This document shows positions 1 to 11,700 of a DNA stretch of 64,000 nt, in pieces. Both the position numbers and the translations under genes were made by a program. How positions within the stretch are numbered: the stretch's first letter is position 1; the number at the start of each line of letters is the position of its first letter. This DNA comes from Edaphochlamys debaryana (lineage: Eukaryota > Chlorophyta > Chlorophyceae > Chlamydomonadales): assembly GCA_016858145.1 (NCBI GenBank), contig JAEHOE010000077.1:541485-605484 (forward strand). Direction: 5' to 3'. A model generated the notes under the pieces. It was given only the letters and a program-made list of their open reading frames with translations, searched no databases and was not told where the DNA came from.

Positions 1-87
1 CGTGATGAGCCCCATGCTACTGCCGGCACGCGTGCCAAAACACACACGCTTCCCCACCGGCTCCCCCCCGCTTCCCCCTTCGCGCAG

Positions 88-521
88 GCCCAGCGCTCCC
101 TGGTGGGCGAGGAGACGCTGTGCCGCGGCTGCCAGCGGCCTCTGTCCACCCGCGTGGTGTCCCGCCTGCCCTCGGGGGTGCTGCTGTGTGGCAGGTGGGG
201 GCGGGGTTTTAGGGTTTAGGGTTTTGTGTTTCGGCACGCACTCGCAGCTAGCGTTAGGGATGCTGCTGTGCGGCAGGTGGGAGAGTGGATGACGTTCCCG
301 TGGGGGGCGGGGGGCGGCGGGGCTCTCGGGGCGTGTGTGTGTGCGTGTCCCGCGGGTGGGAGAGGTGCTGCCGCCGCTGCCTCTGCCCTGCACGCAACCG
401 TGACCGTGTATCCTGCTGACCTGACCCCCTGCGCCGCCACTCCTCCCCACTCCCCCCCCGCAGGTGCGTCTCTGCCAGTGCAGAGGCGGGGCGGCAGGGG
501 CCCGGGCCGGGGCCAGGGTAG
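88..521 (+). CDS. C-terminal end of a VPS39/VPS3-like vesicle-tethering protein (partial, 5' part outside window)
   Basis: Two exons are visible, 88-194 and 464-521, joined by a GT-AG intron; the stop is TAG at 519-521. The joined reading frame gives a short Cys motif: EETLCRGCQRPLSTR, then a Pro-Ser-Gly stretch, then LCGRC, followed by a Gly/Pro-rich tail. A CxxC pair, a spacer ending in P-x-G and a final Cys at the extreme C-terminus is the layout of the C-terminal Vps39-type zinc-binding segment of HOPS/CORVET subunits (VPS39, VPS3/TGFBRAP1), which act in endosome and vacuole tethering. The upstream acceptor at 87 follows a C-rich tract. Only about 50 residues are visible, so VPS39 and VPS3 cannot be told apart, and another short zinc motif remains possible. 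Confidence 0.5.
207..225 (+). repeat. Short interstitial telomere-like repeat in an intron
   Basis: One TTTTAGGG, one TTTAGGG and a further TTTT follow each other. TTTTAGGG is the known Chlamydomonas telomere unit. It lies in the intron between the two visible exons of the VPS39-like gene and runs into a GTGTTTCG intron motif. It is too short to be a chromosome end. Confidence 0.5.
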
Positions 522-1258
522 CGCTGGAGATAAGTCGGATAACATGTATGTCGGAGGGGCCAGAGGGGATCAAGGCTGCAACGAGGCAGGCAGGCGCGTG
601 GGGTACCCGTATTGCATAGTCACCGTTGCGCACTGAAGCCACATTCAGGGTTGGGGCGTGAGTTTGGATGGAGCGTTGCGAAAGGCGGGCTGCGGTATCG
701 CAAGGCGAGGGCAAGAGCACGACGAGGCCTTCACTCCTTGGTCGGTGAGCATGCGTGGAGGCCGGGCATCTGGCAGCGTGTTTGAGCCCTGTCGGTTGGC
801 CTGCCCTGAGCATGGAGTAGGGAGGTTGGGTGGAACGGGAAGCTCGAGTCAGTCGGTGCAGGATGTGCAACTGCGGATAAAATTTGTCATGGAACGGGGA
901 GCAACTGTGCGGGGTGTGCAACTATGGATTAGTCCTGAGCCAGAGGCAAGGGGGGATTGGGATGAGGCCGGGAATGGGGGCGGGCCGGCGGGGGCAGAGC
1001 GGCGCCACTCGCGCCAGGGGGCCGAGGGCATCGGCACCGCCGTTGTGGACGCAGGTGTGGAGGGCTAGGTAAGGGAGTGACAGGCGGCAGCTGCCTCGAG
1101 GGCACTGTACTCGCAGGAGAGGGGGGAGCGGCGCGGGGGACAGACATGACTGACGCAGTCACTCGAGCAAGCTGCCGCTTGATGCCTTGATCAGCACACC
1201 GGCCACTGTGAACCCAGATTCCCAGAAGCAGCACTCAAGCTGTCAGTGCGCAAAGGCA
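522..1258. other. Intergenic, no gene seen
   Basis: This holds the probable 3' untranslated region of the VPS39-like gene, then unique sequence. No frame has gene-like splice sites or a recognisable domain. Confidence 0.4.
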
Positions 1259-1260
1259 GG

Positions 1261-2106
1261 ATGCGATGGTTACAGCAGGAACCGCCTCCAGAAGGGGAGG
1301 GGTTGAGCGAGAGCGCCACCTACTGGGTGTGCCACCTGCACACCGACACCCACGCTACGTGCCTGACTTTCGGTCGTCACGCCACGTCGCTAGGGCCGGG
1401 CCCGTAGAACCCCCCTCATCATTCTACCGCCGTGTCTTTAGTCATCGTCAATCAGTGCCAGGACGCCTGGGGGCTCCTGCACATACAATCTACCATCGGA
1501 GACTCGCAAGAAAGGGTGGTCCGCCGGTATTGTCTCCCACACTCTTGGTGGCCTAAGCGCAGCAAAGGAGTGAAGCGCCCCCCAAAACTCAGCTGACACC
1601 AGCACACGTCCTCGGTTCAGCACCCCGAGACGGTTCCCATTCTCCCTTGTCGCGTACAGATATCGGCGTCCCTTCTCCATGGCTGTGGTGGCTGCAAGGA
1701 ACACCACATCCCAGACCCTCTGATTAACTCCCTCCGTAGGTCGAGCAAGCCAAAGGTGGAACCGGCGGAGCGGCCAGGTCCACGGCATGCCCTGCTCGCC
1801 CCCTAGACATGCGCACATCTCATCAACCAAGCCCTGTGCCAAGTAACACTTCCAAAAGTGGTGCAGCCTGTCACCTCCGTGCATTGCAATCTCACATGGG
1901 CACGTGGCCCCCCCTTCATGTGCTGAAAAGCCAGTAAAACCGTTGAGCGCCAAGCGCCAAAAAGCTTCCTTCCACACGTTCTCCCAGCGCAGGGCCCACG
2001 GGCAGGTCCTTGCAGTGTCCTTGTGTGTGTGTGGAGGGGGCAGCACGATAAGCCGTGGGCTAAGTGCCAAGCTGACAGCACTGGGTTCCCACCCACCCAT
2101 CAGCAC
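1261..2106 (-). mobile_element. LINE (non-LTR retrotransposon) remnant: C-terminal zinc-knuckle part of the polyprotein and 3' UTR
   Basis: On the minus strand an open frame of 222 codons runs from 2106 to the TAA at 1440-1438. It holds TCPCEIAMHGGDRLHHFWKC, a C-x-C then H-H-x-x-x-C cluster like the zf-RVT region that follows the reverse transcriptase of L1-type LINEs, preceded by an aromatic-rich helix (WKEAFWRLALNGFTGF). The part below 1438 is 3' untranslated sequence and is repeated almost exactly at 2539-2742. The catalytic reverse transcriptase and endonuclease domains are absent, so this is a 5'-truncated, non-autonomous copy. The upstream limit is uncertain and may extend to about 2.5 kb. 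Confidence 0.7.
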
Positions 2107-2538
2107 AAGGCGTTAGTCAGTGAGGTGGGTGGGCATTCTTGGTCAGCCCCCGACAGCCCTGAACCGCTGACCATGGGGTACTGTGCTTGCAGGGGCCATG
2201 CAGCGTAGTCAGAACGTTGACGGGGGATGCAGCTAAACGCATCGGCGTCGCTGACCATGAGGCCACAGCTAGGCTAGGCCACACGAGGACAGGAGCAGGC
2301 CCCATTCCTGACCACTGGGATGGACTGGGAGGCCGCCGGCCGCGATTAGGTGTGTTGTGGCTTGCTGCTGTGGCGGGCTCGTGCACGGTTGGTACACTGC
2401 ACCGGTAGCGCCAGCGAAGGGTTTGAAGGCTTAGGACCAGGCTCACGAGAGTCGTGGGGGGAATTCAGGGAAAGCGCAGGGGGGGGGGCGGCGGGCGGAC
2501 AAAGCGCTGTCGGATTGGGGCCTATGTGGCGCCCAAGG

Positions 2539-2742
2539 ATGCGATGGTTACAGCAGGAACCGCCTCCAGAAGGGGAGGGGTTGAGCGAGAGCGCCACCTA
2601 CTGGGTGTGCCACCTGCACACCGACACCCACGCTACGTGCCTGACTTTCGGTCGTCACGCCACGTCGCTAGGGCCGGGCCCGTAGAACTCCCCTCATCAT
2701 TCTACCGCCGTGTCTTTAGTCATCGTCAATCAGTGTCAGGAC
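2539..2742 (-). mobile_element. 5'-truncated LINE 3' end with 10-bp target-site duplication
   Basis: About 204 bp match 1261-1464 with only a few substitutions. The copy is flanked by perfect direct repeats GCGCCCAAGG at 2529-2538 and 2743-2752, as expected of target-primed reverse transcription. It carries only the last codons and 3' UTR of the element. Confidence 0.8.
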
Positions 2743-2752
2743 GCGCCCAAGG

Positions 2753-4003
2753 CCACCCGTCATAGTCCCGACCTGTGACAACCAGTGCGACTGGTGAGCT
2801 TGCTAAGCGGCTTCCAAGGCCAAGGCCATTCGTTGGCCGGGAAAGTGTCGGCTTTCGGCCGGCAGGAGTCGCGGTGTGGTGGAGAGCGGGTACGCGCGGA
2901 CGGGTAGGCGCGACAGGCGACAGGGTAGCCTGGGACAGCACGATGAGCGGGCACGCACACCTAGGAGGTCCCGTGCACACGCATCTTATCCCCTGGGCCG
3001 CGGGGTGGGCCTGCACCGGACGGTAATGCGTCGCTGAGCTGCGCAAGCGACGACGAAACGTGATGGACGGCAGCGCGTGAGACATCCTCCGATACTGCCT
3101 GGCCGTCTCCCCTCAAAAAACGTCGGTACCCAGCGCATGAACCAGGAGCTAGTGTAGAGCGCAGCTTGGCAGGGCGTTGAGCTGAGCGCAGTTGCGGCCG
3201 GGTGCGTGTGGGCCCGATAGGATGCCGCGCGACTGGCGTTTTAGTGTATGCTCAAGCCCCTTCCCAATGGACCCAGGAAGTACTGTCATGAAGACTCTTT
3301 CTCGTTATACAAGGAGCGAGGGCGGTTTAGCGCGGGTCCGGGCCGTCGCGCGTCGGGCATGTGCTTACTCGCGGCACGCGGCGGTTTACTGCTGAGGCGC
3401 GCAACGCGGTATCAGCTTGCTCCCCCGTCTATCTTTGCGTCGCGGGGTAGCCGGCACCGCGTTTGCCAGCGTTTGCAGGAAGGTCGCGGACCTTTCGGAA
3501 CATATTCGCAGACAACGTTTCGGGCGCGCCCGCACCTCGCACAACGACTGACAGCGTTGACGGAGCAGCGAGCAACGCGCGCCGTGCGTGCGTCTGTTGG
3601 AGTCCTGAGCGCGTTCAGTCGCGCGCGGTTGGGCGGCGTTGCTGGAGGCGGCAGTAGCGGCCAGTAGTGCCTGTCGGACGGCGGGCACCCCAGTAGCGCC
3701 GTATCAATCCCAATATAAGCCCAGCACGCGACGCCAATAGACAATCCAGTAGGCGCCTGAGGTGCAAGGCAACTTAGACGCAGGACAAACCACCATTGTC
3801 CGCGTGCAAAGCTTCACACGGGCCGCTCTCCCTCGGCCCCGCGAAGCCGCGCCTTAGCTACGTTTGCCACCTAGAAACTCAGCGACGACCGACTCTTGCC
3901 CTCCGGCATCCCCAACCCAAACCTCGCTGCGACTGCACCGCAAGGCCCTACAAGGCACCTAGAAGTATTCTATATCAAGTTGTCCAAGTCGCGAGGAAGA
4001 ATC
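2753..4003. other. Intergenic and pherophorin upstream region
   Basis: No convincing gene. The stretch 3190-3740 is open in more than one frame but has no domain, codon bias or splice sites that suggest coding. The promoter of the pherophorin gene must lie here; no clear TATA box or known motif was identified. Confidence 0.35.
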
Positions 4004-6448
4004 ATGGGGCGCTCAGCGACCCCAATCCTGCTCGCGCTCTTGTGCGCGAGCGTCGGCGTGGCCCTGGCGGACCGGTGAGCTTGAACCCAGCTGCAACAGC
4101 ATAGCGGGAAATAAAGGGCATATGGCAGTAGCGCGGAGTTACGCGCTGTGGCAACTGAGTCTTACTGTGCGCCGACTGTGCGCTGGGTTACTGACTGCAA
4201 CTGCCTCTTTCTTCCCGTTCCGCTACCCCAGGGCCCTGCTCCAGGACATCAACACCTTCCCGCCATATCAGTGCAACCGCGACCAGGACGCCTCGCGCTT
4301 CCGGGTTGACCCCACCTACACGACCAATGGCAACATGGTCTGCTTCACCTCTCGCGTCGTGCCCTGCAACAAGCCCAAGTCGCCGTGCTGCGCTCGCGGC
4401 ATTGACTTCATGAAGCTTGAGCTTAACGTTCGCGGCGTGTGCAACCATGCTATCGACGACGTCTTCATCAACGGCCGCAAGGTGTGTCGGGGCATCCTTT
4501 CCTGCAGGGTTGCTGAGGGGCTAGGACTCGAGGGCTCATTTGAGCAGCTGCCCAGCCCAGCCCTCTGCCTGTTTCCCACTTATGCCGTCAGCAGCTCTGA
4601 CCCAGCAACGCAGTAGCATCTTCACCCGAAGACAGCTCCGCATATGCCTGCCCTTCCCTGCGCCTGCGCTGACCACCTCCTTCCCCCACCCCAATTCCCC
4701 ACCCCCAGACCAACGAGCCCACCTTCTCTCGCTATGGCGTCAACAACGAGTTTGGCGTGTACAAGCTGACGGGCCTCAACCTGACGGCTCAGAACGCCGA
4801 GGGCGCCCAGATCTGCATGACCCTCACCAAGGTCTGCCCCAACATGGCTTCGCTCTGCCCCCAGGGCGATGGCTCGTGCCAGTACGCCACGGTCCAGTCG
4901 GGCCCCTGCAACTGCTGCCCCACCGGCGTCCTCGGCATGTTCCCGCCGCCGCCCTCGCCGCCGCCGCCGTCGCCCCCTCCCCCGTCGCCCCGCCCCTCGC
5001 CGCCGCCGCCCTCGCCTCCCCCTCCCAGCCCGCCGCCGCCCAGCCCCCCGCCGCCCTCCCCCCCTCCCCCCTGCCCCACCTGTGTCAACCTTGTCATCAC
5101 CCCCCCCGCCTACGGCCTCGGCGGCCGCCCGCTCTACACCTTCACCCCCGCCCGCTGCGCCGCCATGACTGACCTGGTTGCCGGCGACCTAAACAAGGAG
5201 GCCGGCGATCTCGGATCTCGCCTCGTCAGCAAGTTCAAGCAGATCTCGTGCTCGGCCAACTACAACCTGGACAGGCAGATCTACCCGACGCTGCGGATCT
5301 GCGGATCTTTCTTCTCGGTCGAGGACGCCCAGATGCTGCAGGAGTTCGTGTACGAGCGCATGCCCGTCTGGACGGACGCCCTGGCTGGAGCCGAGCCGGA
5401 CCAGCCCTGCCCCGTCATCACTGCCGGCTACACCATGCTCGTCCAGTTCGACGAGGGCCCCTGCCTCCAGGGTCAGTTCAGCCGCCAGTGCGCCCCCAAC
5501 TCGCCGCCTCCCAGCCCCCCGCCGCCGTCTCCTCCCCCGCCCAGCCCCCCGCCGCCGAGCCCCCCGCCGCCCAGCCCCCCGCCGCCGTCTCCTCCCCCGC
5601 CCAGCCCCCCGCCGCCGTCCCCGCCGCCTCCCAGCCCCCCGCCGCCCAGCCCCAAGCCCCCCTCGCCCAAGCCCCCAAGCCCGCCTCCCCCCTCCCCCCC
5701 TCCTCCCTCTCCCCCTCCCCCGTCTCCCCCTCCCCCCCAGCCCGCCTCCCCCCTCCCCTCCTCCCCCCAGCCCCCCTCCCCCGTCGCCTCCTCCCCCCAG
5801 CCCCCCTCCTCCGTCGCCCCGCCCTCCCTCCCCGCCTCCCCCCAGCCCTCCCCCGCCCTCGCCTCCTCCCCCGTCCCCGCCCCCGCCCTCGCCTCCCCCC
5901 CCCCCCCCTCACCCTTCCCGCCCAACAACCCCCTGGGCCCCGCCGAGCGCCCCACCTCGTTCCCCTTCTGCGAGTGCAACCGCACTCAGGGCATCATGCC
6001 CTTCTACCTGGAGCCCAACACCACGCTCAAGCGCTCTGGCCGCAACAAGCTCTACTGCCTGAAGCTCAAGACCCAGCCCTGCCTGGACCCCTCGAACAAG
6101 TGCTGCAACCAACCGCTGTCGAAGATCGAGTGGTGGACCAAGAACGCCTGCCGCGGGTCCGTCAAGAATGTCTTCATTGACGGCGCCAAGGTGGACCAGC
6201 AGTGGGCCCAGGGCGTCTTCAAGATCCCCGGCCTGGAGCTCAAGGCCTCGGACATTCCGATCCAGGGCAAGGAGCTGTGCCTGGAGTTTGACGCGACCGC
6301 GCCCTGCCCCTCGCTCACCACCTTCTGCGCCCGCGGCTCCACCGGCGCCTGCTACTACACGGTCTTCAACAGCCCGCAGAAGGACTGCTGCCCGGTGTCG
6401 ACCTTCGGCATCCCGGACATGAGCAGCCGCTCCAAGCTGCTCATGTAA
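4004..6448 (+). CDS. Pherophorin, secreted hydroxyproline-rich matrix glycoprotein
   Basis: Exons 4004-4074, 4232-4481 and 4709-6448 join in phase to 686 residues. Residues 1-22 are a signal peptide (LLALLCASVGVALA). Residues about 24-185 form a Cys-rich pherophorin domain with the motifs FPPYQCNRD, SPCCARGIDF, DVFINGRKTN and PCNCCPTGVLGMF. A Ser-Pro rod of repeated PPPPSP follows (about 186-228), then a second Cys-containing globular region (about 229-370), a longer rod of about 145 residues (PPSPPPP, later PQPPS), and a C-terminal pherophorin domain from about residue 522 (FPFCECNRT, SNKCCNQPLSKIEWW, KDCCPVSTFGIPDM). The family builds the extracellular matrix or cell wall of volvocine algae; the rods are normally hydroxylated and arabinosylated. 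The third exon encodes both rods uninterrupted. Subfamily cannot be named. Confidence 0.95.
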
Positions 6449-7028
6449 GGAGCTGACGTACGTGCCCATCCGGGTGCTACGCAGCAGCAGCAGCTGAGGA
6501 TGCATATCTTCAGCGGCATGCGAGCTTGCGGTAATAACGTTCGAGCGGATTGATCCATCCAGAGTGTTGCGGCTGAGGGGTGCAGCTGAGAAGCTGTGTG
6601 TTGAGGGACGGACGGTGGCGGTGGGGGGTAGGTAGGGCAGGGTGTGAAGGGAAAATGACATGGCAAGGCGATTCTATATGTGCTTCCGACCCAACCCATT
6701 CATTCTCCTCCATTAGGATACATAGGGCCTGCGCGTGCGGATTGTGCTGCGTGGTCGTGACGTGTTGTGGTGGCGTGCGGTGGTGGTAGCGCGGTGACTG
6801 CTTGACCTTCCTGACTTATGACGGCGGCTGTGCGCGGTGGATGTGGAAATAGCGTTCGCAGGCTTACACAATGACCCCTTTCCTCCTTTCTAGTTGGTTG
6901 TCGTGTGCAAACGCATATGCAATGACGGCGGGCAGGTGCTGATGACTCATGCAGATTGTGCATGAAGGAAAAATCCTGGATAGGCAGGCTACCCGGGGCG
7001 CTGCTGGCGCCTCTGCCGGCAGCGGCCG

Positions 7029-7033
7029 TGTAA
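7029..7033 (+). terminator. Candidate poly(A) signal TGTAA of the pherophorin gene
   Basis: TGTAA, the volvocine poly(A) signal, lies 581 bases after the pherophorin stop. The stop itself overlaps another TGTAA (6444-6448) that is too early to be useful. Confidence 0.35.
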
Positions 7034-7377
7034 CAACAAGGTTGATCTTGTCTGCCCCGTCCCCGTGCTTCCTCTCCATGCTTCCGGCATGAAGCCGGCC
7101 TGGCACCTAAGGACCACCCAGGCCCCTGCCAGGCTGCAGCCGTCCCTTCACAGCATCTTCGTGAGCTTGCGACCATCAGCTCTCGTGACCAGGGTCGGAC
7201 TCCAACCCCCAACGGCTTCGGATGGCTTCGATGCAACCTGGCTTGATGGGCGCTGCTTCACTGCTCGCAAGAACAGGGTTACTTACGGAAGAGAACCTCG
7301 CCATCCCATCGGGCTTTTCGTGTTCCCATTTCCCATTCCCCCCATTGTCTCCTTTCCCCCCAGTCACGGCAGCCAGC

Positions 7378-7494
7378 ACTACTAGCGAGGGAGTTGCCGG
7401 ATGACCATTAGCCTTATATCAGCCTTATAAGGGCTTTAAGGACCCTTATAAGGCTGATGGTCAAGGGCCATCCGGCAACTCCCTCGCTAGTAGT
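7378..7494. mobile_element. 117-bp palindromic MITE-like element
   Basis: Perfect 26-bp inverted arms, 7378-7403 and 7469-7494, enclose a centre that pairs further (CAGCCTTATAAGGG against CCCTTATAAGGCTG), so nearly the whole element can fold into one hairpin. AGC occurs directly outside both ends (7375-7377 and 7495-7497) and may be a 3-bp target duplication. It sits downstream of the pherophorin gene and has no coding capacity. Confidence 0.6.
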
Positions 7495-7497
7495 AGC

Positions 7498-8752
7498 CGC
7501 TCCTGATGGCCCCTCCCGCAAGGAGGGCCCGGTGACGTGAGTCTGTCCGCCTTCCACGCCTGGGCACGTGTGGGGCACAACGGGGCAGCCTACCCCTGCC
7601 CGTCAGCCCCATCGTGTCAGGCGCCCACGCGTGGGCGCATCCTGCGGCTGCGCGCCCCACCCCGTCATGCCCTCCCGTGTTGGGTGCACGGCGCATCTCT
7701 AGGCATGGGCCGATTGGTAGGCAAACGCGCCCCTCCACTGCTCAGCCTCGGCTTGGGCCCGTCCAGGATGTAGACTCTGTCCGTCCGTCGAGCGTCCTTG
7801 ACGGCAGCTGCATGGCTTTGAGGCTGTACGCATTACATCCATCCACCGCCTTCATCCGGTGGAGCAGCCACCCGTCTGATTCCACCCGCCCCTGCGCCCC
7901 TCATCAGCCCTCGCCCCCGCCTGCTACTCGATCTGCTTCCTACGGCGTGCGCTGCCGAGTCACACGCCCTCCTTTTCCGTCGCCTGCATGTGTCACGCTG
8001 CGCATGTGATAACACCTGCAACTACCGGTAGCTTGGCCCTGATAGCCTGCCGTTCACGCAGCAGGTCTAAAGCTAGCCACGGTCGCCCCGCCTCGCTGTG
8101 CACCACGCTGCCGCAGCCCCATTCTTTTAACCCCCAACATTACCCCCCGTCAGCCCCTGCCACCCGTCTTGCTCGCCCACGTGCACACCCTCAGCGCGTC
8201 CGAAACCCTTGCATGCACATGCCATGCCGCAAACCCCACTCCGCACGCTGTCACTGACTAACGCCGCCCCCCCAGGCCGCGGCGGTCGCACCGCCCAGTG
8301 CCGCCATGCGCCGCCGCGGTCGGCCCTAGCTGCACCCCCTCCCCCTGCTGAGCACGCACCCCCCCTGCTCGCCACTCTGCGCTCGCAGCGCGCTCGCCTG
8401 ACTGCTACCCCGATCGTTATGCAGTGCCTATCGGTATGCATTCCCCGGCCTCCCATATGGCCCCCGCCAGTCGCACGAAGGCAGAGCCTTGGGCCTGGCC
8501 TGGCCTGGCAGAGGCTTGGGCCCGCCATGGGCCTGGCCTGGGCCCCGGAAGACGGGCGGGGCCAGCAAGACGCTTGGGGCGATGGGGGCCTGCCCCCGGC
8601 CTCCAACACTGGCCCGCGGGCCTCCCCCGCTGCCCCCCTCCTCTGCTGGAGCGGCCGCAGGGCGAATGGCGCCCCGCTGCCCCGCACGCGGTGTTCGCAG
8701 AGTGAGGGATCCCGGCCGTGGGGCCCCCCGGGAAAGAGGGAGGGAAGCCCCC
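7498..8752. other. Intergenic, between pherophorin and GT77-like 3' ends
   Basis: Probably the long 3' untranslated region of the minus-strand GT77-like gene; TTACA at 7833-7837 (TGTAA on the minus strand) is a possible poly(A) signal. The stretch 8480-8640 is a low-complexity GGCCTGGCCTGG tract. No gene seen. Confidence 0.35.
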
Positions 8753-11700
8753 CTACAAGGCCTGGAAGGGCGCTGACCGGGAGTTGATCGGCCCCACCAC
8801 CCGCTGGTACATCTCGCTGTACTCCTGGGGGGAGGGAGGGAGGGAGGGAGGGAGAGGAAGAAGAGGAGGAGAGGGCGGGCACCGGGGGCAGTGTTGGCAT
8901 CCCGGCGTTATCGCCCATGCCCTGACCACCCCCCTAGGCCCCTCACCGCCCAGTCGCACTTCCCTGTCCTCCCCCTGACCGGAAACCCCTCCTGGCAGGA
9001 CCCTCAGGCCATCGCCCCTCACCGCCATGAGCCGGGCCTTGTCCCCCTCCCTCCCCCCGGCCGGCTTCCTCCCCCTGACAGGACCCCTCAGCCTCCCTCC
9101 CCCTGACAGGACCCCTCAGCCTCCCTCCCCCCCTCACCGCCATGAGCCGGGCCTTGTCCCCCTCCCTCCCCCCGGCCGGCCTCCTCCCCCTGACAGGACC
9201 CCTCAGCCTCCCTCCCCCCTCACCGCCATGAGCCGGGCCTTGTCCCCCTCCCTCCCCCCGGCCGGCCTCCTCCCCCTGACAGGACCCCTCAGCCTCCCTC
9301 CCCCCCTCACCGCCATGAGCCGGGCCTTGTCCCCCTCCCTCCCCCCGGCCGGCCTCCTCCCCCTGACAGGACCCCTCAGCCTCCCTCCCCCCCTCACCGC
9401 CATGAGCCGGGCCTTGTCCCCCTCCCTCCCCCCGGCCGGCCTCCTCCCCCTGACAGGACCCCTCAGCCTCCCTCCCCCCTCACCGCCATGAGCCGGGCCT
9501 TGTCCCCCTCCCTCCCCCCGGCCGGCCTCCTCCCCCTGACAGGACCCCTCAGCCTCCCTCCCCCCCTCACCGCCATGAGCCGGGCCTTGTCCCCCTCCCT
9601 CCCCCCGGCCGGCCTCCTCCCCCTGACAGGACCCCTCAGCCTCCCTCCCCCCTCACCGCCATGAGCCGGGCCTTGTCCCCCTCCCTCCCCCCGGCCGGCC
9701 TCCTCCCCCTGACAGGACCCCTCAGCCTCCCTCCCCCCTCACCACCATGAGCCGGGCCTTGTCCCCCTCCCTCCCCCCGGCCGGCCTCCTCCCCCTGACA
9801 GGACCCCTCAGCCTCCCTCCCCCCCTCACCGCCATGAGCCGGGCCTTGTCCCCCTCCCTCCCCCCGGCCGGCCTCCTCCCCCTGACAGGACCCCTCAGCC
9901 TCCCTCCCCCCTCACCGCCATGAGCCGGGCCTTGTCCCCCTCCCTCCCCCCGGCCGGCCTCCTCCCCCTGACAGGACCCCTCAGCCTCCCTCCCCCCTCA
10001 CCGCCATGAGCCGGGCCTTGTCCCCCTCCCTCCCCCCGGCCGGCCTCCTCCCCCTGACAGGACCCCTCAGCCTCCCTCCCCCCTCACCGCCATGAGCCGG
10101 GCCTTATCGTTCATGTCCCCCGAGCAGGGCATGTGGTAGGCGTACCAGCCCTCCATCAGGACCTGACAGGGGGGGGGAGAGGGGGAGGGAGGGAGGAGGA
10201 GATGAGTGAGGGAAGCTCAATCGGCACGCGGAGCCTACAAACGGGTCGGGGTTCGCGTCGCCTCGCCAGGAGACCGCCAACGGACAGGCAGGGGGAAGGG
10301 GAAAGGGAGGCATAACCGAGGCGGGCGCCCCAAGTCCATCTATCTGCGAAAGTGTACGGGGGGAGCCGCCCGGTTGTACGCGCACCCTCTCGCAGTTTCC
10401 GTTGCCGTCCTTGCCGGGGATCTTGCCGACAGTGAAGTACGGCACCCCCCGGAGGTCACAGCCGCAGTGGCCCTGCAGAGGACGGGGAGGTCCGAGCGGG
10501 GCCGTGCGAGCGTCTGAGCGGGCAAGGGCTGGGCACAGCACACGAGCTCCCGTCTGCAGCATCCACCGTCCCCAGCCCCAGGATCCCACGTCGATTACCC
10601 CCCCACCCCCCCACACACACGCACACACACATCCCCACCATGCACATGTACGGAAACAGCTCCGGCCGCAGCATGGCCAGGGACAGGTGCCGCCGCGTCA
10701 CGTCCGTGCTGACGTGCTCCATGGCGCCGGCGAACGTGTTTTGGTCCCACGGCTTGCCGCCGGAGCGCAGGATCTCGGTCATCCAGTAGCCCCTGGGCGG
10801 TTGGCGGTTGGCGGTTAACAGTTTGCGGTTGGAACGTGGGTGGGGGGCGTCTGAGGGGCGCTTGGGCAACCAGCCGACTGGCGATGGTCCAAGGCCCTGA
10901 TCCCGGTCCCGGTCCCGGACATGGCCCCTGACCCCCTCAGCCCTCCGCCCGGTCCAGCAAAGGAGCCAGGGCCCAAAGAGGCGTCTCCAGGCCCCGACCC
11001 TCAGCCCCAGCCCCGGCAACAGCCCCAGCACCCACCAGTTCATGACCGCTCGTGCCACCATGGGGGTGTGCCTAGGGGCAGCGAGGCAGGGGGTGTGTGA
11101 GGGAGGCACCTCCGGCCAACCGTAGACTCGCAGCACTGCACTCTCCTGCCAGCCCCCACCGCGCACCACGGAACCCCGCTCCCCAGGGACCCGCCCCCAC
11201 ACTCCTTTTCCCCCACGACCGCACCAACACTCCCCCTCCGCTGGACTCCCATGACAGGCACACGGCCGCTCCACCCTCCACCCCTTGGTCCATGCGACAG
11301 CCCCCCCGCCCCGCCTCCCGGAGGCACGGCAAGTGACCGCCCACCTGAAGTACACGAAGCCGATGTTGTTGTTGATGGGGGGGAACCGCTCCTCGGGGGT
11401 CTCGTCCCTGGAGTGGCGGTGGGGGCGGGTGGGTGAGCAGGAGCGGGTTGGGGCACGGTGCCGTGTGCCCCGCTGCGGGGCTTCCTGCCAGCCCCGGTAC
11501 CGCGTGCTCGCGTGCGCAGCCCACAGGCAGCGCCCTCCAGCCCACCAGCCCGGGCCTCATCGCCTGCAAGCGTTCGGTGCCGCACCCGCCCCACCCCCAC
11601 GACGATCGACCTGAAGGCGCAGTCCGCAGTGGACTCGCTGGCCCCCGCTGATGACTCAGACGCTCATTGAACAGCCCCGTCCCCCTTCCACGTCCTCACC

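Noticed and set aside
203..225. Chromosome end
   Set aside because: Fewer than three telomere-like units, inside an intron with coding sequence on both sides.
4789..5985. Long Gly-rich and Ala/Pro/Arg-rich frames overlapping the pherophorin
   Set aside because: They are shadows of the Ser-Pro rod codons in other frames.
7377..7497. CACTA-type transposon, because the left end reads CACTACTAG
   Set aside because: The right end does not give the matching TAGTG, so only a generic palindromic MITE is supported.
9027..9491. Plus-strand 154-codon frame of Ser/Leu/Pro repeats
   Set aside because: It is a read-through of the 86-87-bp minisatellite on the strand opposite to the GT77-like gene; the repeat unit is explained by the minus-strand exon end and donor.
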